This document shows, in pieces, positions 26,330 through 35,585 of a stretch of 64,000 nucleotides of DNA. Origin of the DNA: Natronospirillum sp965602035 (GTDB taxonomy: Bacteria; Pseudomonadota; Gammaproteobacteria; Pseudomonadales; Natronospirillaceae); the NCBI GenBank assembly GCA_965602035.1, contig OZ271919.1:682001-746000 (forward strand), read 5' to 3'. The notes beneath the pieces are model-generated. The model had not been told where the DNA came from and did not search any database. It was given only the letters and a program-made list of their open reading frames with translations. Made by a program: the position numbers and the translations under genes. Within the stretch, counting starts at the first letter, position 1, and each line of letters begins with the position of its first letter.

Positions 26330-27179
26330 TCTGTTTGCCCCTGAGCACCTCGAGACTCTCGCCAGCGGGCCGTTGACCAAGATGCCGGCACAGCTCGACA
26401 GCGGTCGCGCGGTTTACCAGTTGCAGGCCGGGGAGCAGCGCGTCTCTGTCTCTGAGCTGATGGGGCGAACGATAGCGCTGACGTTTACCGGACGTATTTT
26501 CTGCCAGTACTGCGGGAAACAGACACCCAAAAGCTTTCAGGGGTTCTGTTACGAGCATTTCATGAACCTGGCTCAGGCAGACAGCTGTATCATGAGCCCT
26601 GAAAAGTGTCATTTCGAACAGGGCACCTGCCGGGAGCCGGAGTGGGGCGAACGCCACTGTTTCCAGACGCACTACGTATACCTGGCGAATACCGGTCAGG
26701 TAAAGGTGGGTATCACGCGGTCGACGCAGGTACCGACCCGCTGGATCGATCAGGGCGCGGAGCAGGCGATAGCAGCCGTTCGTGTCCGTTCGCGTTATCT
26801 TGCCGGCGTTGTGGAAGCATTGTGGCGGCAGCATATCAGCGACAAGACGAATTGGCGTGAAATGCTCAGAGGTGAAGCACAGCCGCTTGACCTGGCCGGC
26901 GAACGCGACCGGCTCTTGAAAGAAACCGGGGAAGCGCTCGGTGACCTGCAGAGTCAGCACGGCATTCAGGCCGTTCAACCGCTGCCGGCTTCATCACTTT
27001 ATACCGTTATCTATCCGGTAACAGATTATCCAAAAAAGCTATCCTCCATCAATCTCGACAAACAGGACCGTATTCAGGGCCGTTTGATGGGCGTCAAAGG
27101 GCAGTACCTGATTCTTGATTCCGGTGTTATCAATATCCGACGCCACACCGGTTACGAAGTCAGCCTCGACGCTGCCTGA
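26322..27179 (+). CDS. DUF2797 family protein with Cys-rich module and GIY-YIG-like segment
   Basis: A 285-residue protein. After an N-terminal beta domain, CQYCGKQTPKSFQGFCYEHF and a second Cys/His-rich stretch (CHFEQGTCREPEWGERHC) look like metal-binding knuckles. They are followed by YVYLANTGQVKVGITR, which resembles the first motifs of GIY-YIG nucleases, then TRWIDQGA. The family is DUF2797; no activity is established. A nucleic-acid role is an inference from the metal-knuckle plus GIY-YIG-like arrangement. It overlaps yeaC by 8 bp and precedes pepN by 27 bp, an order also seen in Pseudomonas. Confidence 0.8.
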   Translation: MSDLFAPEHLETLASGPLTKMPAQLDSGRAVYQLQAGEQRVSVSELMGRTIALTFTGRIFCQYCGKQTPKSFQGFCYEHFMNLAQADSCIMSPEKCHFEQGTCREPEWGERHCFQTHYVYLANTGQVKVGITRSTQVPTRWIDQGAEQAIAAVRVRSRYLAGVVEALWRQHISDKTNWREMLRGEAQPLDLAGERDRLLKETGEALGDLQSQHGIQAVQPLPASSLYTVIYPVTDYPKKLSSINLDKQDRIQGRLMGVKGQYLILDSGVINIRRHTGYEVSLDAA

Positions 27180-27206
27180 CCCGGAGGCACAATCAGGAGA
27201 GCAACT

Positions 27207-29852
27207 ATGCGCAGCGACACAGGTCCGAAAACCGTACGCCTGAGGGACTACCAGCGCCCGGCATACTGGCTTGATACGACCGAATTGACAATCCGCATCA
27301 AAGACACTGCTACAGAAGTCGACGCGCGCCTTGTAATGCGCATCAACAGAGAGGATTACGATTCTCCGCAACCGCTGGTACTGCAGGGGTCCGGACTGAC
27401 CGTGCAATCGGTCCATATCGATGGTGCAGAGATAACAGACCTGCACTGGACGGGCGAGAATCTCGAGTTGCCGCCGGTTGATCGGGATTCGTTTGTTGTG
27501 GAAACGAGCGTGGAAATTGATCCAGCTGGAAATACATCGCTGGAAGGCCTGTATCGATCGGGCGGCATGTATTGCACACAGTGTGAGGCTGAGGGTTTCC
27601 GGAAGATCACGCTGTTCCCGGATCGCCCGGATGTGCTTTCCGTCTTTACGACACGGATTGAAGCGCCTGCCGCCTACCCACAGTTGCTGGCAAACGGAAA
27701 CCTGGTGTCCAGCGGCGAGCTGCCGGATAACCGCCACTTTGCGGTCTGGCATGACCCATACCCCAAGCCCAGTTACCTGTTCGCCATGGTGGCCGGTGAT
27801 CTGGTCACAGAACACGACGAGTTCGTCACACAGAGTGGCCGGACCGTCGCACTGCGTCTGTATACGGAAGCTCACAACGCTCACAAGACGCGGTTCGCAC
27901 TCGAATCACTGAAACGTGCCATGCGCTGGGATGAACAGACCTATGGCCGGGAATATGACCTTGACTGCTTCATGATAGTGGCAGTAGACCACTTCAATAT
28001 GGGTGCTATGGAGAACAAGGGGCTGAACATTTTCAATTCGGCCTGTGTCCTGGCCGATGAGCGCAGCACCACCGATGGTCAGTTCGAAACGATCGAAGCG
28101 ATCGTGGCTCATGAGTACTTCCATAACTGGAGCGGTAACCGGGTAACCTGCCGCGACTGGTTTCAGCTCAGCCTGAAAGAAGGCTTTACCGTCTTCCGTG
28201 ATTCTGAGTTCACCGCCGATATGCATGCCCGGGCGGTAAAACGAATGGACGATGTCACCATGCTTCGTACCGCTCAGTTTCCGGAAGATGCGGGTCCGAT
28301 GGCGCATCCGATTCGCCCTGACTCGTATATGGAAATCAATAATTTCTACACCGTAACGGTTTACGAGAAAGGCGCTGAAGTCGTACGTATGCTGCATACG
28401 CTGTTGGGTGCGGAGCGGTTCCGCCGCGGTGCTGACCTTTATTTTGATCGCTTTGACGGGCAGGCCGTGACCACCGAAGACTTTGTGCAGTGCATGTCCG
28501 AGGCCTCCGGCTTCGATCTTGAACAGTTCCAGCACTGGTACGATCAGGCAGGCACCCCGAGAGTGGATGTAACAGCGAACTATGATGCCGACGACCAGAC
28601 GCTCCGATTGCACTTTGAACAATCCTGTCCGGCGACACCCGGGCAACCCCGGAAGCCGGCTTTTCATATTCCCGTCAAACTTGGCCTGATCGGCCGGGAC
28701 AGCGGAATGCCGCATCGGATAGTGACCGACGATGCGGGGTACGACCCCGTTACTGGCGTGTTCAGCCTCCGTGATGAATCCGCGACGCTGGTGCTACGCG
28801 ATGTGTCTGAACCGGTTGTGCCGTCACTGCTGCGGGATTTCTCAGCGCCGGTTGTCTGCCGTTTCCCGTACACGGATGACGAACTGACGTTGCTGAGTCG
28901 CGCTGATGACAACAGTTTCAATCGATGGGACGCCATGCAGACGCTGGCCACGCGAGCGATTCTGGCCCGTGTCCGGGGTGAAGACGATGCGGATGCCCGT
29001 GCGCGGTCACTTAAATCAGCCATGTCGGCGGTACTTCGTGATGATCTGGTGGACAATGCGGTCAAGGCCCGTATTCTCCAGTTGCCGACCCAGGCCTATC
29101 TGGCAGAGCAGTTCCGGCCTGTTGATCCGCTGGTGCTGGATGACTGCCACCTGACGCTTCGGCGCTGGTTGGCGGGAGAGCTTCTGGACCAGTGGCAGCA
29201 GATTTTTGAGCAGACCCGACCTGACCGGCCGTACGCGTTCTCGCATGAACAGAATGCCCGGCGATCACTGCACCTGAAAGCGCTTGAGGCGCTGGTACTG
29301 GCCTCTGAAAACGGGTGGCAGGAAGCCGAATCCCTGTTCCGAAACGCCGATAATATGACCGAGCAGAGCGGTGCTCTGAACCTCTGGAGTTCCGTGGTAA
29401 ACACTGAGTGGCACGGGGCCATGGACGCCTTCTACGACCAGTGGAAGTCCGATGCGCAGGTGGTGGAGAAATGGCTGGCCATCCGCGCGTCCGCCCGCGG
29501 TGTAAGGGTGGAGGACATCCGGCAGCTTACCGAACACGACGCATTCGACTGGGGCAACCCGAACCGGATACGCAGTGTCATTGGTGGCTTCGCGATGCGT
29601 AACCCGGCGGCGTTCCATGCCTCGGACGGCGCCGGTTATCGCTACCTCGCCGACGTTATACTCCGTCTGGACAGGACCAACCCACAGATTGCTGCCCGGT
29701 TGTGTACCCCCTTCACCCAGTGGCGCCGCTATGTCGATTCGGTGCAATCGCAGATGAAGTCGGAACTGCAACGGCTTATCGAAACACCGGACCTCAGCGC
29801 GGGGGTGTATGAGGTGGTTTCCAAATCACTGGCTGAACAACAGGGCAGTTAG
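27207..29852 (+). CDS. pepN: Aminopeptidase N (M1 family zinc metallopeptidase)
   Basis: An 881-residue M1 peptidase removing N-terminal amino acids in the cytoplasm during protein turnover. The exopeptidase motif GAMENKGLNIFNS and the zinc site HEYFHNWSGN (His302, Glu303, His306, with the second Glu in LKEGFTVFRD) are intact. The C-terminal region contains the DUF3458 Ig-like and helical domains. An AGGAGAGC ribosome site precedes the ATG. The length matches E. coli PepN (870). The 3' end overlaps the convergent DUF1624 gene by 27 bp with no separate terminator. Confidence 0.97.
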   Translation: MRSDTGPKTVRLRDYQRPAYWLDTTELTIRIKDTATEVDARLVMRINREDYDSPQPLVLQGSGLTVQSVHIDGAEITDLHWTGENLELPPVDRDSFVVETSVEIDPAGNTSLEGLYRSGGMYCTQCEAEGFRKITLFPDRPDVLSVFTTRIEAPAAYPQLLANGNLVSSGELPDNRHFAVWHDPYPKPSYLFAMVAGDLVTEHDEFVTQSGRTVALRLYTEAHNAHKTRFALESLKRAMRWDEQTYGREYDLDCFMIVAVDHFNMGAMENKGLNIFNSACVLADERSTTDGQFETIEAIVAHEYFHNWSGNRVTCRDWFQLSLKEGFTVFRDSEFTADMHARAVKRMDDVTMLRTAQFPEDAGPMAHPIRPDSYMEINNFYTVTVYEKGAEVVRMLHTLLGAERFRRGADLYFDRFDGQAVTTEDFVQCMSEASGFDLEQFQHWYDQAGTPRVDVTANYDADDQTLRLHFEQSCPATPGQPRKPAFHIPVKLGLIGRDSGMPHRIVTDDAGYDPVTGVFSLRDESATLVLRDVSEPVVPSLLRDFSAPVVCRFPYTDDELTLLSRADDNSFNRWDAMQTLATRAILARVRGEDDADARARSLKSAMSAVLRDDLVDNAVKARILQLPTQAYLAEQFRPVDPLVLDDCHLTLRRWLAGELLDQWQQIFEQTRPDRPYAFSHEQNARRSLHLKALEALVLASENGWQEAESLFRNADNMTEQSGALNLWSSVVNTEWHGAMDAFYDQWKSDAQVVEKWLAIRASARGVRVEDIRQLTEHDAFDWGNPNRIRSVIGGFAMRNPAAFHASDGAGYRYLADVILRLDRTNPQIAARLCTPFTQWRRYVDSVQSQMKSELQRLIETPDLSAGVYEVVSKSLAEQQGS

Positions 29853-30581
29853 GCCGAAGAGCACAGGCTGGTGCGCAAGGTAAAGGGTCAACGGATGTTG
29901 GCCCAGCCATCGGAGCGCCGGTTGGCCGGGGAACGCCGGCAACCGGGCCTGCCAGCCCGGCCAGGATGCCGAACCCATGCCGATCCAGAATACGCCCAGC
30001 CAGGGCAGCAGGTACATTCGGTCCATGGTGGCCGTCGGAAGGTCAATCAGTGGCTGTAACGTTTCGAATACCCAGGGTCCGGTAAGCGGCAGGGCAGCAC
30101 GCTCCGCCATTATAAGCAGTGCACCCAGCAGAATAGCCGTCCGCGGGTGATTGACCAGAGGCAGGGATAGCAGATAAGCGACAACAAAAAAATGCAGTAT
30201 ACCGAAATAGACCCAGGCATCCGGATAGGCGAGCAGGCTGAACCCGGTGATTGCCGCCGCCGCGACAATCAACTGACACTGACGGCGTAGCCAGCGACCG
30301 GCGCCATTATACCGACTGAAAGACCAGACCATAGACGCACCAGCGGTGACACAGAAGAGGGTCACGATGACGGCCCGGAAGCTCTGCCAGAACAGGGCGT
30401 CAAAATCCATCTCGACGACCCGGAAAACCGACAGATTATACCAGCCGTGAAACACCACCATCAGGAGAATGGCGAGGCCACGAAGTGCATCGGGCAATTG
30501 CCAGCGCCGTGGCTGCAGCCGCCAGTGGAAGTTGGCCGCGAGAGGGAAACGCCGATGCGCCTCGCCGGGGTGGGTGGCCAT
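29826..30581 (-). CDS. DUF1624 / heparan-alpha-glucosaminide N-acetyltransferase-like membrane protein
   Basis: A 251-residue membrane protein with about seven helices. The N-terminal segment DALRGLAILLMVVFHGWYNL resembles the HGSNAT catalytic-domain family, which moves acetyl groups from cytosolic acetyl-CoA across a membrane to a glycan. LLPWLGVFWIGMG and LGQHPLTLYLAHQPVLFGL are further typical blocks. The substrate is unknown; an envelope glycan is a reasonable guess. Its ATG shares one base with the stop of the upstream secreted-protein gene (TGATG), so the two are coupled. The 3' end overlaps pepN by 27 bp. Confidence 0.78.
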   Translation of the reverse strand: MATHPGEAHRRFPLAANFHWRLQPRRWQLPDALRGLAILLMVVFHGWYNLSVFRVVEMDFDALFWQSFRAVIVTLFCVTAGASMVWSFSRYNGAGRWLRRQCQLIVAAAAITGFSLLAYPDAWVYFGILHFFVVAYLLSLPLVNHPRTAILLGALLIMAERAALPLTGPWVFETLQPLIDLPTATMDRMYLLPWLGVFWIGMGSASWPGWQARLPAFPGQPALRWLGQHPLTLYLAHQPVLFGLTALLFSQ

Positions 30582-31132
30582 CAGAATAACCCGGCACCAC
30601 CAGCGACCGGCGCTTCGGGCAATGCTTCCATCGGCTCATAGACCGTCTGCTCCCAGGGCTCGCCTCTGTGCCACATCAGCTGGTGTTGTATTCTGGTGCG
30701 GCCTGTTTCCCACAGGCTCTGCACCACCAGGCCACTGGACAGCGCATTGGCCCACTGGCCCGGTTCATCGGTCAGGTCAATGTCACCGTTCAGTGCCTGC
30801 ATAACGTCCGGCGCACCGTATTGTTCGCGCAGAATCGACTGGTGCGACTGGAAGCGTTGTACGGCATCAGCGGCCGGCAATTCCGGTTCCGGAAACAGAA
30901 GAGTACCCCGGTTCAACCTGCCTTCGTCATTGAACTGGTACACGATCCGGGCACCGTCATTGGTCTCGTGGAGTCGGTACTGCGCGGGTTCGGGCGAGGG
31001 CAATGCCATCCGGGTTTCCTGCTCGCTGACGGCCTGGATGCTGTCGCCCCAGGTGCCCAGCGCAAAGTCCTGTGCCATTGCCGGCACCGGTATACAGGCC
31101 AGAATGGCCGTCAGCAGATGCACGAGTTTCAC
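30581..31132 (-). CDS. Predicted secreted protein of unknown function
   Basis: A 183-residue protein with a clear signal peptide (KLVHLLTAILACIPVPAMAQ, cleavage after AMA). The mature part is acidic, has no cysteine and repeatedly mentions short hydrophobic strands (GARIVYQFNDEGRL; GLVVQSLWET; IQHQLMWHRG), suggesting a small beta-rich periplasmic domain. I do not recognise the family. It starts at the ATG at 31132, overlapping the upstream basic-protein gene by ATGA, and shares one base with the DUF1624 gene downstream, so the three form a tight unit. Confidence 0.72.
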   Translation of the reverse strand: MKLVHLLTAILACIPVPAMAQDFALGTWGDSIQAVSEQETRMALPSPEPAQYRLHETNDGARIVYQFNDEGRLNRGTLLFPEPELPAADAVQRFQSHQSILREQYGAPDVMQALNGDIDLTDEPGQWANALSSGLVVQSLWETGRTRIQHQLMWHRGEPWEQTVYEPMEALPEAPVAGGAGLF

Positions 31133-31374
31133 CGGTCCGAATCCTCCGAGATGTGTTCTGACTCATCGGATGCTGTCGGCGCTCCCGCGGTATTCTTGAG
31201 CTGCCGCTGTTCAATATGTTTTTCGAATGCTGATTTCTGCCGCCGGCGGTGCTTTGCCAACGTATTGCGTGACGCAATCCGTCCCTTCTGGCCGCGTGGG
31301 ATAAAATCTTTCTTCGATCCGGTCTTGATCGAGAGTTTGTCCTTTAGTCGGCGGGTCTTCCTGCGTCGGGACAT
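31129..31374 (-). CDS. Small basic protein of unknown function
   Basis: An 81-residue protein with a strongly basic first two thirds (MSRRRKTRRLKDKLSIKTGS, then RGQKGRIASRNTLAKHRRRQ) and an acidic tail (ASDESEHISEDSDR). This charge pattern suits RNA or ribosome binding, but no family is recognised. The ATG at 31374 was chosen over a GTG at 31386, which would only add four residues. It is the first gene of a three-gene minus-strand unit, coupled by ATGA to the secreted-protein gene. It is divergent from tas with about 120 bp between starts. Confidence 0.68.
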   Translation of the reverse strand: MSRRRKTRRLKDKLSIKTGSKKDFIPRGQKGRIASRNTLAKHRRRQKSAFEKHIEQRQLKNTAGAPTASDESEHISEDSDR

Positions 31375-31495
31375 ATGCACCACCACCTGTTATCTGTGCG
31401 TTCAATTGCCTATAGTATCACGGCTCCGTGAGGCACCGGCAAGGTTGCCTGACGCGGTATTATGAGGGAATCGGCAACAACCGGGAGTGACGGCA

Positions 31496-32533
31496 ATGCA
31501 GTATAACGAACTGGGGCGAACCGGCCTCAGCGTCTCCGAAGTCTGCCTGGGCACCATGACCTGGGGGGAGCAGAACACCGAGCGGGAAGCCCATGCTCAG
31601 CTTGATCTGGCCATTGATCAGGGCATCAATTTTATCGATACCGCAGAGATGTACCCTATACCCACCCGTGAAGAAACGCAGGGCCTCACCGAACAGTACC
31701 TTGGCACCTGGCTGAAACAGCGTGGGCGTCGGGATGACCTGGTTATCGCCACCAAAGCTACCGGGCCATCCCGCAATCATGAATACCTGCGCGGTGGCCC
31801 GCGGTTGAATGCGGAGCACCTGACAAAAGCGGTGGAAGACAGCCTGGTCCGGTTACAGACTGATTATATTGACCTCTACCAGTTGCATTGGCCGGAGCGG
31901 AAAGCAAACTATTTCGGCAAGCTGGGCTACCGGCACGAATCGGGATCCGATGTGATCACCATCGAGGAAACGCTGGCTGCGTGCGAACAACTGGTGCGCA
32001 GTGGCAAGGTCCGACATATCGGTCTTTCCAATGAAACGCCCTGGGGACTGCATGAATACCTGCGGCTGAGCGACGCAGGCAGAGGACCGCGCGTGGCTTC
32101 TGTACAGAACCCGTACAATTTGCTCAACCGTCTGTATGAAGTTGGCCTTGCCGAAATGTCGATTCGGGAAGACGCCGGGCTGTTGGCCTATTCGCCACTG
32201 GCATTCGGGATGTTATCGGGTAAATACGCCGGTGGTCGGGAACCGAAGGGCGCACGGCTTTCCCTGTACAAAGGGTTCAAGCGTTACACGTCGGAGCAGG
32301 CACGGGCGACGACGGACCGCTACGTGGAAGTAGCCCGTAAACATAACCTGACTCCGGTCCAGTTGGCATTGGGCTTCGTTACCGCCCAGCCCTTCGTAAC
32401 CGCCAATATCATCGGCGCGACGAGCACCGACCAGTTGCAGGAGACCATAGACGGTGCTCTGACCCGGATACCGGACGATGCGCTGGAAGCAATAGAGGCC
32501 GTGCACCTGTCACAGCCCAACCCGTGCCCCTGA
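31496..32533 (+). CDS. tas: Tas-like NADP(H)-dependent aldo-keto reductase
   Basis: A 345-residue aldo-keto reductase closely resembling E. coli Tas: GLGTMTWGEQN-like CLGTMTWGEQNTEREAHAQL, the catalytic Asp/Tyr in FIDTAEMYP, the catalytic Lys in VIATKATGPSRN, His in YQLHWPER, and IRHIGLSNE-type cofactor loop. It reduces aldehydes or ketones with NADPH; the natural substrate is not known, though Tas was noted for suppressing tyrosine auxotrophy. The ATG at 31496 has GGGAG eight bases before it; a GTG at 31487 would overlap that site. It converges with the chemoreceptor gene at 12 bp. Confidence 0.92.
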   Translation: MQYNELGRTGLSVSEVCLGTMTWGEQNTEREAHAQLDLAIDQGINFIDTAEMYPIPTREETQGLTEQYLGTWLKQRGRRDDLVIATKATGPSRNHEYLRGGPRLNAEHLTKAVEDSLVRLQTDYIDLYQLHWPERKANYFGKLGYRHESGSDVITIEETLAACEQLVRSGKVRHIGLSNETPWGLHEYLRLSDAGRGPRVASVQNPYNLLNRLYEVGLAEMSIREDAGLLAYSPLAFGMLSGKYAGGREPKGARLSLYKGFKRYTSEQARATTDRYVEVARKHNLTPVQLALGFVTAQPFVTANIIGATSTDQLQETIDGALTRIPDDALEAIEAVHLSQPNPCP

Positions 32534-32545
32534 CAGTGTACCTCG

Positions 32546-34567
32546 TCAGGTCAGGCGGAACTGACGGACCAGTTGCTCCTGCTCGGCTGTCAGTTCCGCC
32601 AGTGTCTCGAAGGCTTTCGAGTTGTTGGCTGCATGGCGCACCACCTCATCGGCCATATCGGCGATGGTAATGGTGTTCCTGGACACATCAGCCGATACCT
32701 GGCGCTGCTCTGAAGCGGCTGTGGCAATCTGGTGCGTCCGTTCACTGATTTGCCGCAGCGTAGCCAGAATCTGCTCGATGGAACGATCCGTCGACCGGGT
32801 GCGCGCCACGACCGTATCCGACTGTTCGCGGTTGCGCTGCATAATGGCGACGGCTTCACGAGAGCTCTTCTGCAGTGCGTCGATCATCCGGTCGATTTCT
32901 TCGGTAGATTCCTGAGTTTTGGTGGCAAGGTCGCGGACTTCTTCGGCGACAACAGCGAAGCCTCGTCCCTGCTCGCCAGCACGCGCGGCTTCGATAGCCG
33001 CATTCAGTGCAAGGAGGTTGGTCTGCTCCGCAATATTACGAATAACACTCAGAATTGACCCGATATTGTCGGATTCGCTGTTCAGCGTATTGATCACGTC
33101 AGATGCACGGGCCAGATCATGCTCGAGCCCCTCGATCGCCTGCAGGCTGGACTGCATGTTTTCCTTTCCGGTATCGGCCTCTGTGTGTACCTGTCGGACC
33201 TCTTCCAACGTTTCTTCGCTGCTGGACGAGACGCTGGCCGCGGTGGATTCAAGCTCAGCGACCGCACTGGCCACAGAGTCTGTCTGCTCCTTCTGGGTGC
33301 TCAGTCGGTCACGATTGCCCCGGGTGGTTTCGGTTACCTGGTGAGTCACGGCGGAAACTCGTTCCGCGGTGTTGCTGATACTCAGCAGAACGTCCCGCAG
33401 GCGCTGGGTGAGCGTATTGATACCTTCACCGATTCGGCCGAATTCATCGCGGTTCCGTACCGGCACCTGACGGGAAAGGTCGCCGTCAGCAATGGTTTCA
33501 AGCGTCGACATGATGTCTTTCAGTGGCTCCCGGATGGAGCGCATCAGCGTCGCCATGATCACCAGCGCCAGTACCAGTGAAACGCCGAAACTGGATGCAA
33601 TGGCGATTGTAGCTGTCTGATTCTGCGTGCTTATTTCCGATTCAAGGCGATCAGTCTCGGACGCGATGTTTCCTGAAAGCGCCTGGAATTGCCCGACAGC
33701 CGTATTGACGTATTCGGCAATCCGGTCGAGCAGTTGGTTGCTCTGTTCGATATCGCGTTGCAGCGCAAGCTGCAGCGTGAGTATGCCGTCTTCTGCCAGT
33801 ACAGCCCGCTCGATGATGTTAAAGTACGGACTCAGGCGTTCATGGATAATATCGTTGGACTCGGCCAGACGTTCCATGCGTGTGCGCGTGTTGTTCACCT
33901 CACGGGTCAGGTCTTCCTGCAGTTGTGCGATTGCCGCGGCATCATTCATGAGGGCAGCCTGCGCCAGCTCGGTTCGGACCAGATCCAGTTTGTCGCGTAC
34001 GTATCGTGTGTCCCCCGACACCAGGCTGGACGTGGAATCCGAGTTCTGCGACAGGATTTCAATGACCCGATCGACAATCTGCATATCCGCTGGAAACTGA
34101 AGCCAGCCGGTTGCCTCTTCCTGAGCCTCGGTCTGGTAGGCCGACTGCCTGCGAAGGATATCCTGGCGCAATGCAATCTGTTGCCTGCCATCTTCGATCA
34201 GTGAACCTACCGCACTGTTGCCGGCTGCCAGACGATTCTGCCATGCCTCGCGCTCCGGCAACCGTTCCCGTAACGTCGAAAACTGCGCCTGATAGCGTGT
34301 TGCCGCCGCTTCAAAGCGCTCGGCCTGCTGCACCATCGCCTCATCGCTCCGTTCGCTGGCGTGCTGAGTAACGGCTCGATTGATTGATTGCGTGGTCACC
34401 AGGACCGAGTTGCTGGCCTGCACCAGTGGCAGCACATTACCGGTCATGGTATTTACGCTTTGCTGGGTGCGGTGCTGGGAAAAAATAGCAGTGCCGGCAA
34501 TGACGACCATAAGCACGAGCAGAACGGCGAATCCGATGGCGGTGCGCAGAACAACGGTAAGTTTCAT
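32546..34567 (-). CDS. Methyl-accepting chemotaxis protein with long helical periplasmic sensor
   Basis: A 673-residue transmembrane chemoreceptor. The first membrane helix is at about 8-29, the second at about 318-342, followed by HAMP (EPLKDIMSTLETIADGDLSR) and a cytoplasmic signalling domain with the conserved tip NLLALNAAIEAARAGEQGRG. The periplasmic region of about 290 residues is almost all helix with no Cache or PAS features, so a helical bimodular or tandem four-helix sensor is likely; the ligand is unknown. No C-terminal CheR-binding pentapeptide is seen (it ends VRQFRLT). The ATG at 34567 has AGAAGG nine bases upstream. cheV lies 5 kb away. Confidence 0.92.
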   Translation of the reverse strand: MKLTVVLRTAIGFAVLLVLMVVIAGTAIFSQHRTQQSVNTMTGNVLPLVQASNSVLVTTQSINRAVTQHASERSDEAMVQQAERFEAAATRYQAQFSTLRERLPEREAWQNRLAAGNSAVGSLIEDGRQQIALRQDILRRQSAYQTEAQEEATGWLQFPADMQIVDRVIEILSQNSDSTSSLVSGDTRYVRDKLDLVRTELAQAALMNDAAAIAQLQEDLTREVNNTRTRMERLAESNDIIHERLSPYFNIIERAVLAEDGILTLQLALQRDIEQSNQLLDRIAEYVNTAVGQFQALSGNIASETDRLESEISTQNQTATIAIASSFGVSLVLALVIMATLMRSIREPLKDIMSTLETIADGDLSRQVPVRNRDEFGRIGEGINTLTQRLRDVLLSISNTAERVSAVTHQVTETTRGNRDRLSTQKEQTDSVASAVAELESTAASVSSSSEETLEEVRQVHTEADTGKENMQSSLQAIEGLEHDLARASDVINTLNSESDNIGSILSVIRNIAEQTNLLALNAAIEAARAGEQGRGFAVVAEEVRDLATKTQESTEEIDRMIDALQKSSREAVAIMQRNREQSDTVVARTRSTDRSIEQILATLRQISERTHQIATAASEQRQVSADVSRNTITIADMADEVVRHAANNSKAFETLAELTAEQEQLVRQFRLT

Positions 34568-34782
34568 AGAGTGATACCTTCTGCTGATAAGGCTGCTGGC
34601 AGAGCACACAGATGCGTCTGAACCATAAGAAGACGATGGCGGCAGCGGCCTGATCAATCGACCTGATAGTTCATAGTGTCGGCATCTGGTGCCTGAATTT
34701 CAGTATTAATTTCCAGCTGATCCGCCTGGAGGTATGTCGGGCGGGAGGTAGTCAGTACGATCTTGTTATTGAGCTGCGAAGG

Positions 34783-35541
34783 TTACCACTGGTCGCGGCG
34801 TGATCGCAATTCATGAAACACCGCCTCCGGGCCCGGCAACTCCGCGGTGCCATTCCCGGCCAGCGCATTTCGCACCGCAGGGTCATCAAGGCGCAGGAAT
34901 AGATTGATCCGGCGTTCATCGGCCAGCCTCGTGATCGGCCGGTCGTCATGGGATGTCGCTTCGGCGCGTTCCCGCCATGAATTCAGCTCCGGCTCGGCAC
35001 CGACAATTGAGGCACTGAACCCGAGGTTGGTTCTGAGGTAGTCGTGACCATTGTAAAGCAGCGTTTCGTCGGGCAACCGGGACAGTTTCATAATGGACCG
35101 GTAAAGCCGGCCGGTATCGCCGCTTCTTGTATTGCCGACCCCGGCATTGAACAGCGTGTCACCGGCAATAAGGGCAGGGATGTCCGGCAGATAGAAGCAA
35201 AGGTGATCGAAAGTATGGCCGGGCGTCGTAATCACTTCCACCCGGATACCGTTGAACTCAAAGGTGTCATCATCGTCCAGCGGGTGTGAAACGGCGCAAC
35301 CCGAGATCGAGGGGTGACCCCGTACGGGGCCGGGAAAGTCGCCGGGGACACCGCGGATATGATCCCCGTGACCGTGTGTGAGCCAGATTTCATCAATGGT
35401 CAGCCCGTGCTGACCGGCCAGTTCCTGTGCCAGATGCCAGTTGAACGGGTCCACTATTGCTGCCTTGTCGCCGCAGACCACCAGGTGGTTATAATTCTGC
35501 ATACTGTCGGGCACAAAATAGCGAATCACTGTTGCGTTCAT
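34783..35541 (-). CDS. gloB: Hydroxyacylglutathione hydrolase (glyoxalase II-like)
   Basis: A 252-residue metallo-beta-lactamase-fold hydrolase. The zinc motif THGHGDHIRG is present with further ligands in TPGHTFDHLCFY and LIAGDTLF and in YNGHDYL. The C-terminal LADERRINLFLRLDDPAVR corresponds to the HAGH domain that binds glutathione. It would hydrolyse S-lactoylglutathione in methylglyoxal detoxification. The ATG at 35541 (MNATVIRYFVPDSMQNYNHL) fits the family start; a GTG at 35568 is less likely. It is divergent from yaaA with only 44 bp between starts. Confidence 0.86.
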   Translation of the reverse strand: MNATVIRYFVPDSMQNYNHLVVCGDKAAIVDPFNWHLAQELAGQHGLTIDEIWLTHGHGDHIRGVPGDFPGPVRGHPSISGCAVSHPLDDDDTFEFNGIRVEVITTPGHTFDHLCFYLPDIPALIAGDTLFNAGVGNTRSGDTGRLYRSIMKLSRLPDETLLYNGHDYLRTNLGFSASIVGAEPELNSWRERAEATSHDDRPITRLADERRINLFLRLDDPAVRNALAGNGTAELPGPEAVFHELRSRRDQW

Positions 35542-35585
35542 GAAATAATACCCCGGATCGATTTCCACTGGGTTGAGGAGACAAG

